From contig DXGV01000026.1 in NCBI GenBank assembly GCA_019113745.1, positions 51,944 to 115,943 of the forward strand: a DNA stretch of 64,000 nt, given 5' to 3'. The position numbers and the translations under genes were made by a program. This DNA comes from Candidatus Blautia intestinavium. GTDB taxonomy: Bacteria; Bacillota; Clostridia; Lachnospirales; Lachnospiraceae. The notes beneath the pieces are model-generated. The model was not told the DNA's origin and did no database searches. It saw only the letters and a list, made by a program, of their open reading frames with translations. How positions within the stretch are numbered: the stretch's first letter is position 1; every line of letters begins with the position of its first letter. Below, one piece after another: positions 53,446 through 61,211 of this stretch.

Positions 53446-53964
53446 TCATAACTTAAAAACGACTTCCAGAACCAGCCCGACCACTTCCTCAAGTCTGTCC
53501 GGATCCAGATTTTCTATCATATCTGAGCTGTCGTTTACACTTAATCCATTTTCCCAGTCCTGGACTATGGAAACAGCCGGAATGTTCAGCAGGAAAAAGG
53601 GATAATGATCGCTGTTCATCGCCATCGTCAGGCGGAATCTTTCATTTTCCATAAATAAATCAGATATTTCATTTTTATTTTATTCAAATCTTTGATTTTC
53701 GATATCCTGATATCCCAGATCCTCAAAACACTTTACAATATATTCTTTTACGTTCTGGATCTGCTCTGAATTTACCGGGCGGGGCGCGGCCGATATATCC
53801 CGTATGATGTCAAGCATCCTCTCCTTTGATATCTCTGATTTTATATCTGCCCCTGATGAAAAATCCTGACTGTTGTTTCCTTCTGCTATATCAGGTGTAA
53901 AAAGGCATAGCGCTATCATCCCTGTTATTGCGCAGATTCGTCTCCACTTATATTTCATTTTCAT
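53446..53964 (-). pseudogene. Truncated M28-family aminopeptidase
   Basis: Two pieces remain. The N-terminal piece (53680-53964, 94 codons) has a signal peptide and MLDIIRDISAAPRP, as in secreted M28 peptidases, then stops. The C-terminal piece (53446-53652) carries NSDHYPFFLLNIPAVSIVQD, the zinc-ligand His region and end of the fold. The catalytic middle is missing, so an internal deletion and frame loss have destroyed the gene. Confidence 0.75.
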
Positions 53965-53985
53965 CCCTCCTGTTATTGAAAAAAA

Positions 53986-54435
53986 TCACTTTTTTCCAAT
54001 TATTTTCCTGATAAGTAGTAGTAACAAAAAATAAATCACGCATAACGCAATTCCTGCAACACAGCACCACAAAGCCAATATATACCAAAGACTTTTCACT
54101 CTTTCAATTTGATAAACGGCTATCTCTCCCCGTTCAAGAACCATAAGCCCCAATATGGCAATCGGAGCACATGCACCCAAAACAAAGGCTATCACCGCCC
54201 CAAAAGCCGTCAGCATTTTCTGATAAAATTTTACCTTTTTCAAGGGATTACTCTTTAATTCAACATCAGTGCTTTGAACATCTATCTGCATTTTCATTGC
54301 CAGCAACTTTTTTCGGCACTCTTCGCATCCGCTTAAATGTCGGTCAATGTCTTTTTTCGTTTGTTCTGATAATATATCATCCTGATATAACGGTAACAAA
54401 TCAGAAATAACATAGCAAGGAATTTCTTTATTCAT
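53986..54435 (-). CDS. Zinc-finger anti-sigma factor
   Basis: 149 residues. N-terminal zinc anti-sigma domain with HLSGCEECRKKL (about 33-44) and Cys7, then two TM helices (about 75-98 and 113-141). Restrains the ECF sigma factor whose stop overlaps its ATG as ATGA. The signal is unknown. Confidence 0.85.
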   Translation of the reverse strand: MNKEIPCYVISDLLPLYQDDILSEQTKKDIDRHLSGCEECRKKLLAMKMQIDVQSTDVELKSNPLKKVKFYQKMLTAFGAVIAFVLGACAPIAILGLMVLERGEIAVYQIERVKSLWYILALWCCVAGIALCVIYFLLLLLIRKIIGKK

Positions 54436-54911
54436 CTTTTCAAAGTCTCCTTTACAATTTTTTGTTTTCCTCTATAAAAAGTTACTCTTGTCCAATTTTC
54501 GGTTTTGCCGATTATTTCTCCGATTTCAGCAAAAGTTAAGTTGCTGATCAGCCTTAAATACATTACTTCCCGAACCGGCTCATCCATACCATGTATCAAC
54601 TGTAAGATTTCTTTTTGTTCCCATTGAACATCCATGTGTTCTTTATTCGTTATTTCCGGGATATTATCCTCTATAGATACGGTTTTCTGGCGTTTTCTTA
54701 AATCTTTCAGCCAGACGTTTTTGGCGATTCCACATAACCAGGTCAATATGGAACTATTTCCCTTAAACTTATCAATACATTGAACAGCCTGAAAGAAAGT
54801 TTCCTGAGTAAGTTCCTCTGCAATATCCTCATTATTTGTCTTACTTAATAAAAACAAAAAAACTTTTCGCGAATACATCTTATATATTTCTTCAATCACT
54901 TGCTCTGTCAA
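54432..54911 (-). CDS. ECF-family RNA polymerase sigma factor
   Basis: 159 residues with region 2 (NNEDIAEELTQETFFQAVQC, then SSILTWLCGIAKNVWLKDLRKR) and region 4 (REVMYLRLISNLTFAEIGEI). Acts with the anti-sigma next to it. A TGTAAC-N16-GTACTA element upstream suggests autoregulation. AT-rich. Confidence 0.92.
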   Translation of the reverse strand: MTEQVIEEIYKMYSRKVFLFLLSKTNNEDIAEELTQETFFQAVQCIDKFKGNSSILTWLCGIAKNVWLKDLRKRQKTVSIEDNIPEITNKEHMDVQWEQKEILQLIHGMDEPVREVMYLRLISNLTFAEIGEIIGKTENWTRVTFYRGKQKIVKETLKR

Positions 54912-54927
54912 CCTCCTTTCTACTCGT

Positions 54928-54955
54928 TAGTACCAAGTTTTTTAATTTTGTTACA
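54928..54955 (-). promoter_or_regulatory. Candidate ECF auto-promoter
   Basis: Minus-strand TGTAAC (54950-54955), 16 bases, GTACTA (54928-54933); resembles ECF promoters (AAC -35), located just before the sigma gene. Confidence 0.4.
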
Positions 54956-54966
54956 ATCTTTCATAA

Positions 54967-55012
54967 CAAAAAAACCTTGAATATGTTATATAAAATTATA
55001 ACATATTCAAGG
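54967..55012 (-). terminator. Strong terminator of the CooC operon
   Basis: Perfect 16-bp stem CCTTGAATATGTTATA (54975-54990) with its inverse (54997-55012), then TTTTTTT on the minus strand. Confidence 0.92.
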
Positions 55013-55081
55013 CTCGATTTCGTCATACAGTATTTTGATTCTCCTCATTTTTAATAAGAGACAGAATAACATCAGCAAGCT

Positions 55082-55297
55082 CTACTTTGTTCTTCCCGGA
55101 ACGTTGTCTTCCAGAAACAGATCCAGCACTACCCCTTCCGGTATGGTATACCCGCACTTATCGCATACGCTGTCTCCCACAGTCTGGTTTTCTCGCTCAA
55201 ACACCTCTATTCCGTCTCTGGCTCCACATGCCGGACAGTTGATTTCTCTGATCACCGTCATTTTTCTGACGTCCTGACAGTCTGCAAATGCGATCAT
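55082..55297 (-). CDS. Small zinc-ribbon protein linked to CooC
   Basis: 71 residues. Cys pairs CPAC (about 21-24) and CDKC (about 45-48) form a zinc ribbon; the tail is acidic and hydrophobic (GVVLDLFLEDN). ATG 55297 overlaps the CooC stop as ATGA and AAGGCGGAAA precedes it. Translational coupling to a nickel-insertion ATPase suggests an accessory metal role, which is inference. Confidence 0.7.
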   Translation of the reverse strand: MIAFADCQDVRKMTVIREINCPACGARDGIEVFERENQTVGDSVCDKCGYTIPEGVVLDLFLEDNVPGRTK

Positions 55298-56082
55298 TTT
55301 TCCGCCTTCTTTCCAACTATATCTGAATCAAACTTTCTCTTGATCTCCCGGATTTCATCTGTAGCCGCCTTGCTGAATCCGAAGGGAGAAATCCCTTCCC
55401 TGTCCGCCTCTGCCACCTCCGGATTATAATGTACGCATCCCAGAAAGTCCTCCGCCGGAATTCTGGATTTTACAAACTCTTCATCCTTTTCATCCCTGAC
55501 TTTATTTGCAATGACCTTTACCTCTTTCACCCCCAGGCCTTCTGCCAGACGTTTCACATTCCTGTAAGTCTGTACGCTTCTTGCGCCGGGTTCGATCACT
55601 ACGATGAACTGATCCATGCCCTCTGTAGTCCCCCGCCCCAGATGTTCCAGTCCTGCTTCCATATCAAGTATCACAATATCGTTCCTGTGCAGGACCAAGT
55701 TATTGATAATCCGCTTCAGCATCACATTTTCCGGACATACGCACCCTCCACCTGCTGTTTCTACAGTCCCGAGAACCAGCAGCCGGACGCCGTTACATAC
55801 TTTTCCATATTTTTCAGGAATATCATCTACTTTTGGATTCACTTTATAAAAAGTGTTGCTTCTGTCAGCGCCCGTTCTTTCCTCCACCAGTTTCCGCATC
55901 TTGCTGACAGGAGTGATACTTTCCAGTTCTTCCTCTGAAAATCCCAATGCCAATCCCAGATTGGCGTCCGGATCCACGTCTACCGCATACACATTTTTTC
56001 CTTCTTCTGCGTACAGTCTTGCCAGCACGGCTGTAATCGTAGTCTTTCCCACGCCGCCTTTTCCGGTTACCGCTATCTTCAT
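55294..56082 (-). CDS. CooC-family nickel-insertion ATPase
   Basis: 262 residues, MinD/ParA-like. Deviant Walker A GKGGVGKTT (7-15), VDVDPDANLGLAL, and a CxC motif in GGGCVCPENVM, which in CooC proteins binds nickel at a dimer interface. CooC matures the nickel-iron CO dehydrogenase. No CODH gene is within the window. Starts 25 bases after the other CooC. Confidence 0.88.
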   Translation of the reverse strand: MKIAVTGKGGVGKTTITAVLARLYAEEGKNVYAVDVDPDANLGLALGFSEEELESITPVSKMRKLVEERTGADRSNTFYKVNPKVDDIPEKYGKVCNGVRLLVLGTVETAGGGCVCPENVMLKRIINNLVLHRNDIVILDMEAGLEHLGRGTTEGMDQFIVVIEPGARSVQTYRNVKRLAEGLGVKEVKVIANKVRDEKDEEFVKSRIPAEDFLGCVHYNPEVAEADREGISPFGFSKAATDEIREIKRKFDSDIVGKKAEK

Positions 56083-56107
56083 ATGTCTGTTCCTCCGCCC
56101 GTTTATG

Positions 56108-56878
56108 CTATAATCCCAGTTTCTCTATGATTCCTTTCAGTGCGGACCTTACCGGAGAATCCTTGGGAAGCTGTACGGTAGGACGGCCTTCGCAGTCGAA
56201 GCGGTAAACGTCCTCGTCCTGGGGAACCACGCCCAGAAGCTCCAGATTCTGCTTTCTCACTTCCTCCATAGTTCCTTCATCCAGCTTTCCTTCCGGCGCG
56301 CGGTTGACGATCAGCCCTACCTTCTTCGGATGAAAGTCCAGTTCTTTCATCAGCGCCGCGATCCTTCCCGCCGCCTGTACGCCTCTTCTGGAACAGTCGC
56401 TTACCAGAATGGCGATCTCCATATTGGGAAGGATTCCCCTGCTGATATGTTCCATCCCAGCCTCGTTATCCACTACAATATAGGGATAATGGCTCTGCAG
56501 TTTCTGAATCTGAGTCTGCACGATCCCATTTACATAACAGTAACATCCCTGACCCTGGGAACGCCCCATGATCATCAGATCATAGTCGTCTTCTTCTGTC
56601 AGCGCGTCGTCCAGCCTGCATTCCAGCCAGGCGGCCTTTGTCATTCCCGCGGGAATTTTATACCGGGGATCCGTTCCGGCCCGCTCTATCTCTTCCCGTA
56701 GTTCTCCAAGAGTCACTCCTGCTTCCACACCCAATACTTCGTTAAGATTGGAATTGGCGTCCGCGTCCACCGCAAGCACCGGCTTCTTGCCGGACTCACA
56801 GAGATACTGGATCAATAAACCGCAGAGTGTTGTTTTTCCTACTCCGCCTTTTCCTGATACTGCAATAATATGTCCCAT
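56108..56878 (-). CDS. CooC/AcsF-family nickel-insertion ATPase, second copy
   Basis: 256 residues. Walker A GKGGVGKTT (9-17), VDADANSNLNEVLG, and CYC in QGCYCYVNGI. It differs clearly from its neighbour, so these are two paralogues, as in acetogens that mature CODH and acetyl-CoA synthase separately. First gene of the operon; promoter at 56984-57012. Confidence 0.88.
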   Translation of the reverse strand: MGHIIAVSGKGGVGKTTLCGLLIQYLCESGKKPVLAVDADANSNLNEVLGVEAGVTLGELREEIERAGTDPRYKIPAGMTKAAWLECRLDDALTEEDDYDLMIMGRSQGQGCYCYVNGIVQTQIQKLQSHYPYIVVDNEAGMEHISRGILPNMEIAILVSDCSRRGVQAAGRIAALMKELDFHPKKVGLIVNRAPEGKLDEGTMEEVRKQNLELLGVVPQDEDVYRFDCEGRPTVQLPKDSPVRSALKGIIEKLGL

Positions 56879-56957
56879 AATGTCCTCCTGTCGATTCAGA
56901 TCTGCAGCAGTTCATCCCTGAGGCAGAACTGTTATGCACACCCGGTAAATTTATGAA

Positions 56958-56967
56958 CAACATGTTG
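56958..56967. promoter_or_regulatory. Palindromic operator candidate between cooC and tetR
   Basis: Perfect CAACATGTTG in the divergent region, inside a larger TATGAAC...GTTCCATA frame; a plausible site for the adjacent TetR protein. Confidence 0.4.
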
Positions 56968-56983
56968 ATTTTCTATGTTCCAT

Positions 56984-57012
56984 ATATTATGATAAATACA
57001 CCGGAAATTCAA
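56984..57012 (-). promoter_or_regulatory. Promoter of the CooC operon
   Basis: Minus-strand TTGAAT (57007-57012), 17 bases, TAATAT (56984-56989). Confidence 0.6.
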
Positions 57013-57082
57013 TCATCAGATTTACCAGACTGTACGGTTCCTGAACAGATCCGGAAATCTGTCTTGAAAAGGGGGATTTTGA

Positions 57083-57667
57083 TTGAAGAGTAAAGAAAAA
57101 AATCAGGGGACGGACCGCCGCACCCGATATACAAGAAATGTGATCCGGGAATCGCTTCTTTCAATGATGCGACAGAAGCCCTTTTCCAAAATCACAGTCA
57201 CAGAGATCTGCAAGCTGTCAGAAATTAACAGGGGAACTTTCTATCTTCATTATTATGATCTGGATGATGTGCTGGACGATATTATAGACATGCTTGTGCA
57301 GGATACCACGAAGGTCTACGACCATGTGATGTGTCCGGAAAAGACAAGATGCACCTATCCTTTCTGTCAGAAGGTACAGGAAAATCCGGAATACCGTATT
57401 CTTTTCTTTGATGAGATCGCCTCCGCCCGCTTCCTGGACAGACTCTGCGAGCTGTCCAAGGAAGATTTCGTTACCCGGCTCATGCAGAACAGCCTCCTCT
57501 CCTATGAGCAGGCGGAAGCTGTCCTGTATTTCCAGATGAACGGATGTCTGGCGATCAATAAACGTATGCTGAAAAACAACTGTCAGGACTGGACCCGGAT
57601 CCAGCAGGCCATCGATCAGTTCATACGGGCAGGGCTGGAGAGTTACCTTATCCATGACGGAAGGTAA
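57083..57667 (+). CDS. TetR/AcrR-family regulator
   Basis: 194 residues. N-terminal HTH with RESLLSMMRQKPFSKITV, TEICKLSEINRGTFYLHYYD. TTG start with GGGGGA upstream. Divergent from the two cooC genes, so it probably regulates them or itself. Cys-rich stretch VMCPEKTRCTYPFC (about 82-95) is unusual and could bind a metal; inference. Confidence 0.88.
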   Translation: MKSKEKNQGTDRRTRYTRNVIRESLLSMMRQKPFSKITVTEICKLSEINRGTFYLHYYDLDDVLDDIIDMLVQDTTKVYDHVMCPEKTRCTYPFCQKVQENPEYRILFFDEIASARFLDRLCELSKEDFVTRLMQNSLLSYEQAEAVLYFQMNGCLAINKRMLKNNCQDWTRIQQAIDQFIRAGLESYLIHDGR

Positions 57668-57676
57668 GCCTTGTTA

Positions 57677-58486
57677 TCAGTGATTTCCCGCGCAGCCCTG
57701 CTTATCTTCGCCACAGTGATGACCGTCGCCATGGCCGCCGCAGTTGTGGCCTTCTCCATGATGTCCGTTTCCGTGATGGCTGCACTGGATATCCGGATTA
57801 AAGGCAAGATTTCCGGCCAGGAGCGCTTTTACCGCTTCATCCGCGTTTCCGGTCACGCCGCCGTAAAGCTCGATGCCGGCGTCCGCAAGGGCATTCTTGG
57901 CTCCCATTCCGATACCGCCGCAGATCAGCGTGTTCACGCCCATCTCTTTCAGGAAGCCTGCCAGAGCGCCGTGTCCGCTGCCATTGGTATCCGCAACCTG
58001 CTCTTTTACAATACCGCCGTTCTCCACATCATAGAGCTTAAACTGTTCTGTGTGTCCAAAGTGCTGAAATACATTCCCTTTTTCAAATGTTACTGCAATT
58101 CTCATCTCATGATCTCCTTTCAACCTGACTGAGGCAGCTATCCGGGGAATACCGGACACCCTGCCGCATCTTTTCCGGCAGAAATGAACCGCTGAGCCGT
58201 CGCAGAGGCGGTAATCGCCGCCTTCTATGATCAGCCGCTTCCCATTCACAATGCTGTCTGCGATCTTCTCACGGGCGCTTTCATAAATCTCTGTCACCGT
58301 GGTCCTGGAAATATCCATCCGCTTCGCGCACTGCTCATGAGTCAGCTTCTCCAGATCGATCAGCCGGATCACCTCGTATTCGTCTACTGCGAGGGTCACG
58401 GTTTCACTGCAGGGAATCCCGTCCGGCATAAAACTGCTGTAATCCGGTTCCGAACAGACTCTTCTGCATCTTCTTGGTCTTGCCAT
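57677..58486 (-). CDS. DUF134 - NifX/NafY-like fusion with His-rich tail
   Basis: 269 residues. DUF134 (about 1-100) holds an HTH-like segment LTHEQCAKRMDISRTTVTEI and Cys residues CDGSAVHFCRKRC (95-107). The second part (about 128-232) is a dinitrogenase iron-molybdenum cofactor-type domain (MRIAVTFEKGNVFQHFGHTE). The end (236-269) is His-, Gly- and Cys-rich and likely metal-binding. An internal AAAGGAGAT stands 7 bases before the codon for Met128, so a separate NifX-like product may also be made. Confidence 0.85.
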   Translation of the reverse strand: MARPRRCRRVCSEPDYSSFMPDGIPCSETVTLAVDEYEVIRLIDLEKLTHEQCAKRMDISRTTVTEIYESAREKIADSIVNGKRLIIEGGDYRLCDGSAVHFCRKRCGRVSGIPRIAASVRLKGDHEMRIAVTFEKGNVFQHFGHTEQFKLYDVENGGIVKEQVADTNGSGHGALAGFLKEMGVNTLICGGIGMGAKNALADAGIELYGGVTGNADEAVKALLAGNLAFNPDIQCSHHGNGHHGEGHNCGGHGDGHHCGEDKQGCAGNH

Positions 58487-58525
58487 AGTGACACCTCCGT
58501 TTCATTTCCGTCATATGTCGAAAAT

Positions 58526-58554
58526 AATATAACACACTTTTCCGAAAAATGCAA
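58526..58554 (-). promoter_or_regulatory. Promoter of the DUF134-NifX gene
   Basis: Minus-strand TTGCAT (58549-58554), 17 bases, TATATT (58526-58531). Confidence 0.7.
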
Positions 58555-58587
58555 CTCAAAACATTTGATTACTCAAAACATTTGATT
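58554..58587. repeat. Two tandem 17-bp repeats at the sirtuin 3' end
   Basis: ACTCAAAACATTTGATT (58554-58570) is repeated exactly at 58571-58587, reaching into the sirtuin stop codon. Confidence 0.85.
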
Positions 58588-59422
58588 AATTGCCACAGTC
58601 TGTAGCAACCCTGTGAAGGATCTCCCCCAGATCGCCGTCCAGTCCACAGGACTTCCCGCTGATCTCCTGGGGGATAAATATTTCGCCCAGATTGACCGTC
58701 ACATAAAAAGCCTGGGGCTCTCGCTCTGCCAGACGCATGAGCGGCGCCTTGATCAGCTGATTTCTCCAGCCGATCCCCAGTTCCAGGATCAGCAGTTTCT
58801 TTTCATGATACTGTTCCAGAAAACTGTCCAGCCGTTTCTTGCTCTCTGTATCAGGAATAAAATTCCCGTCCATCGCCATATGAACCTGCACCGGCCCGCC
58901 GCAGACAGGGCAGCGGGGAACAAGATCCGCCGGGATTTTTCCTCCCCGCTCCATCTCAGCCATTTTCTCCGCGAGATCTCCCCACGGATAAACGCTGTCA
59001 TGACACCGGGAGGCGCACTGCATGGTCAGCCAGTTACCCTCTATCTCGTAAATCTTCTCCGGCGAAAAACCGCACATCTCAAAATGGCATTCCCCATTGG
59101 AAGTGACCACAAAACAGTCTTTTCCACCTATGACTGTTTTCAGGTCGGCCATCACCTGGGTTTCCCGGTATTCTTTACAGTAATGACGGACAAGGCGGCT
59201 CCAGAACCCCCATTTTTCTTCTTCGGAAGGCCATTTCGCGCCCATGCCATGAAGAATACATGTAAGACCATACTTTCTTTTCAAATCTCCGAACAGATCC
59301 TCAAAGGCCTGGTTACAGGCAAAAAGATGCAGTCCTTCCGTAATGGACAGTCCGTTGCTGGCTCCGATCAGCAGGGCGTCTGCTTCTCTTATTTTTTCTG
59401 CTGTTTCTTTTATGATATCCAA
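58586..59422 (-). CDS. Divergent Sir2-like protein
   Basis: 278 residues. NAD-binding LIGASNGLSITEG near 18-30 (GAxxS type), VVTSNGECHFE for the TQNID box, and a zinc ribbon with CASRC and CPVCGG. The catalytic His of classical sirtuins is Glu in YEIEGNW. TTG start with AAGGAGGGGA. Follows the SirTM-like gene by 31 bases. Deacylase, ADP-ribosyl transferase and inactive NAD-binder are all possible. Confidence 0.85.
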   Translation of the reverse strand: MDIIKETAEKIREADALLIGASNGLSITEGLHLFACNQAFEDLFGDLKRKYGLTCILHGMGAKWPSEEEKWGFWSRLVRHYCKEYRETQVMADLKTVIGGKDCFVVTSNGECHFEMCGFSPEKIYEIEGNWLTMQCASRCHDSVYPWGDLAEKMAEMERGGKIPADLVPRCPVCGGPVQVHMAMDGNFIPDTESKKRLDSFLEQYHEKKLLILELGIGWRNQLIKAPLMRLAEREPQAFYVTVNLGEIFIPQEISGKSCGLDGDLGEILHRVATDCGN

Positions 59423-59453
59423 AAAATCCCCTCCTTCCGGCGCTTTGGCTTAC

Positions 59454-60446
59454 TTATTCCGTCTGGACTCTATCGGTATTTTCCGCTTTGGCCGCTTTCA
59501 CCGCATCCCTCAGCACGTTCCCGATATCTCCCACGATCACCATACCCTTATCCTCGATCTCTTTCGGCAAAAAATCATATCTGTCATTTACCGCGATATA
59601 CCTTGCCTCCGGAAAACTCAAAGTCAGGTTCCAGAACGGCTCCTGAATAAACATAGGCGTCAGTCTTCCCACGCCGAGTTCCAGGAAAAGAATTTTTTTA
59701 TCTTTGTGCTCCAGCACATAGCGGGATATCTTCTCATACTGTTCTTCATATTTTTTCCCCTGAAGGAAATTCCCGTAACCCCGCACCCAGGGAAAAGCTT
59801 CCTCACCGCAATGGGGACAGCGGGGTATCAGTTCTTCTGGAACAGCCGTGCCGTCTCCCATGGCTTCTATCATTTGCTCCACCGGCTTCACCGCATCCCA
59901 GGTATCATCTGTACAGCACTTCGCGCACTGAAAAAAGCGGTGGTCTCCCTGGATCTCCGCCACTTTATCTTCCGGATAGAGCTTTACAAACTGGGTGTCC
60001 TGGTTGGTGGTAAGAATAAAGAAATCTTTTCCCTGCAGAAGATAATCCAGATTCCGGTAAGGCTCCCGAATTCCAGACGTCTGGGTAGTGTGCAAAAAAG
60101 TTGCCAGATAACCCCAGAATTCCTGACGGTCATCCCAGGGACGCATCATCCCGTCAAAAGCGCCTTTAAAATGATATTTCTCTGCATATCTGCCGAAATA
60201 TTTTCTATAGGAAGCATTGTCCTCATAATAAAAATCTCCCCCGCCTGCGGCCGACAGACCGGAGGCCCCGCCCACGATCACACAGTCCGCTTCCTTTATC
60301 TCCCAGAGCAGGGTCGCGATCTGTTCCGTATAGGAAACCGGTTTTCGCTCCGCCAGCTGATAGGGTGTTTTTCCCGCCGCATACAGACTGTAATAACGGG
60401 AATAATTCATCTGTGTCTGCATTACAAGATCTTCATAGAAACTCAT
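59454..60446 (-). CDS. Class M (SirTM-like) sirtuin
   Basis: 330 residues. VGGASGLSAAGGGDFYY near 57-73, LTTNQDTQF near 151-159 and AEIQGDH where classical sirtuins have His: Gln here, as reported for macrodomain-linked SirTM ADP-ribosyltransferases. Zinc ligands CAKC and CPHC. Known SirTMs sit beside macrodomain and lipoate-pathway genes; none is next to it here. Ribosome site CTGGAGGATG. Confidence 0.88.
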   Translation of the reverse strand: MSFYEDLVMQTQMNYSRYYSLYAAGKTPYQLAERKPVSYTEQIATLLWEIKEADCVIVGGASGLSAAGGGDFYYEDNASYRKYFGRYAEKYHFKGAFDGMMRPWDDRQEFWGYLATFLHTTQTSGIREPYRNLDYLLQGKDFFILTTNQDTQFVKLYPEDKVAEIQGDHRFFQCAKCCTDDTWDAVKPVEQMIEAMGDGTAVPEELIPRCPHCGEEAFPWVRGYGNFLQGKKYEEQYEKISRYVLEHKDKKILFLELGVGRLTPMFIQEPFWNLTLSFPEARYIAVNDRYDFLPKEIEDKGMVIVGDIGNVLRDAVKAAKAENTDRVQTE

Positions 60447-60476
60447 GTTTTTTCATCCTCCAGTATACAGGAAAAA

Positions 60477-61094
60477 TCAACTCTGTCTTTCCTGCAGTTT
60501 TTTCTGTATTTCTTCCAGAAGAAGCGTTCCCACTGTCACCGCGTCCTCCACAGAAAGGAAATGTTCTGCGCTGCGATCCAGGAACATTCTTCCGGTTCCG
60601 GCGATTTCTTCGTCCGAAAACCAGATTTTCAGCGTCACCGGATAATACGGGAGAAAAGGAAATACGATTCCCAGATCAGCATTGCAGGATATGATTTTGC
60701 CGCCCAGTGCCAGACATGCTTCTTTCACCGCTTCTTCCGGACAGTTTCCCATGCTGCGGCTGACAGTCTGCTCACAAAGTCTGTCAAATCCGCCTCCCCG
60801 TACCATTCCGCCCGGCTGTTCTCCGAAACTCATCAGCTCGCCGGTCAGACTGCTGCCGTCCGCCGTGTCCATATAATGAAGGATTGCCAGATGGTGCCAC
60901 TGGTTCAGTTCCGGCTCTATTTTGCATTCCGGCCAGGAAACCACGATGTCCTGTCCCATGGAGGTCAGACGGAATTGCGAGGTCTCCGGCACAAAGACAA
61001 TCCCGGTATTTTTTTGTATTTCTTCAGGATCTCTTCCCGCCAATCGTTCAAGGGCCGTCATCCTCATGTTCTCAAAAGCTCTGTTTTCCTTCAT
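60477..61094 (-). CDS. DUF3786 protein
   Basis: 205 residues. Contains QDIVVSWPEC near 48-57, ILHYMDTADG, and a C-terminal FLSVEDAVTVGTLLLEEI. DUF3786 proteins occur in anaerobes, often beside corrinoid or metalloprotein genes; function is not settled. First gene of a DUF3786-SirTM-Sir operon from the promoter at 61141-61169. Confidence 0.75.
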   Translation of the reverse strand: MKENRAFENMRMTALERLAGRDPEEIQKNTGIVFVPETSQFRLTSMGQDIVVSWPECKIEPELNQWHHLAILHYMDTADGSSLTGELMSFGEQPGGMVRGGGFDRLCEQTVSRSMGNCPEEAVKEACLALGGKIISCNADLGIVFPFLPYYPVTLKIWFSDEEIAGTGRMFLDRSAEHFLSVEDAVTVGTLLLEEIQKKLQERQS

Positions 61095-61140
61095 AACATT
61101 CTCCCGTATTTATTGTAATTTTATATTTAACATCAATTCC

Positions 61141-61169
61141 AGTGTAACATTCCCTTGCAGACATGTCAA
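61141..61169 (-). promoter_or_regulatory. Promoter of DUF3786-SirTM-Sir operon
   Basis: Minus-strand TTGACA (61164-61169), 17 bases, TACACT (61141-61146). Overlaps the oppositely directed Rrf2 promoter. Confidence 0.8.
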
Positions 61170-61183
61170 TATGCTGTTATAAT
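61155..61183 (+). promoter_or_regulatory. Promoter of the Rrf2 gene
   Basis: TTGCAG (61155-61160), 17 bases, TATAAT (61178-61183). Shares DNA with the divergent DUF3786 promoter. Confidence 0.8.
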
Positions 61184-61211
61184 TAAATTAACATTTGAGG
61201 AGGAACGACTT

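Noticed and set aside
57671..58132. 153-codon plus-strand ORF opposite the NifX part
   Set aside because: Antisense to a conserved NifX-type domain.
59343..61118. 591-codon plus-strand ORF across the sirtuin operon
   Set aside because: Antisense to three genes with recognisable motifs; no family pattern of its own.
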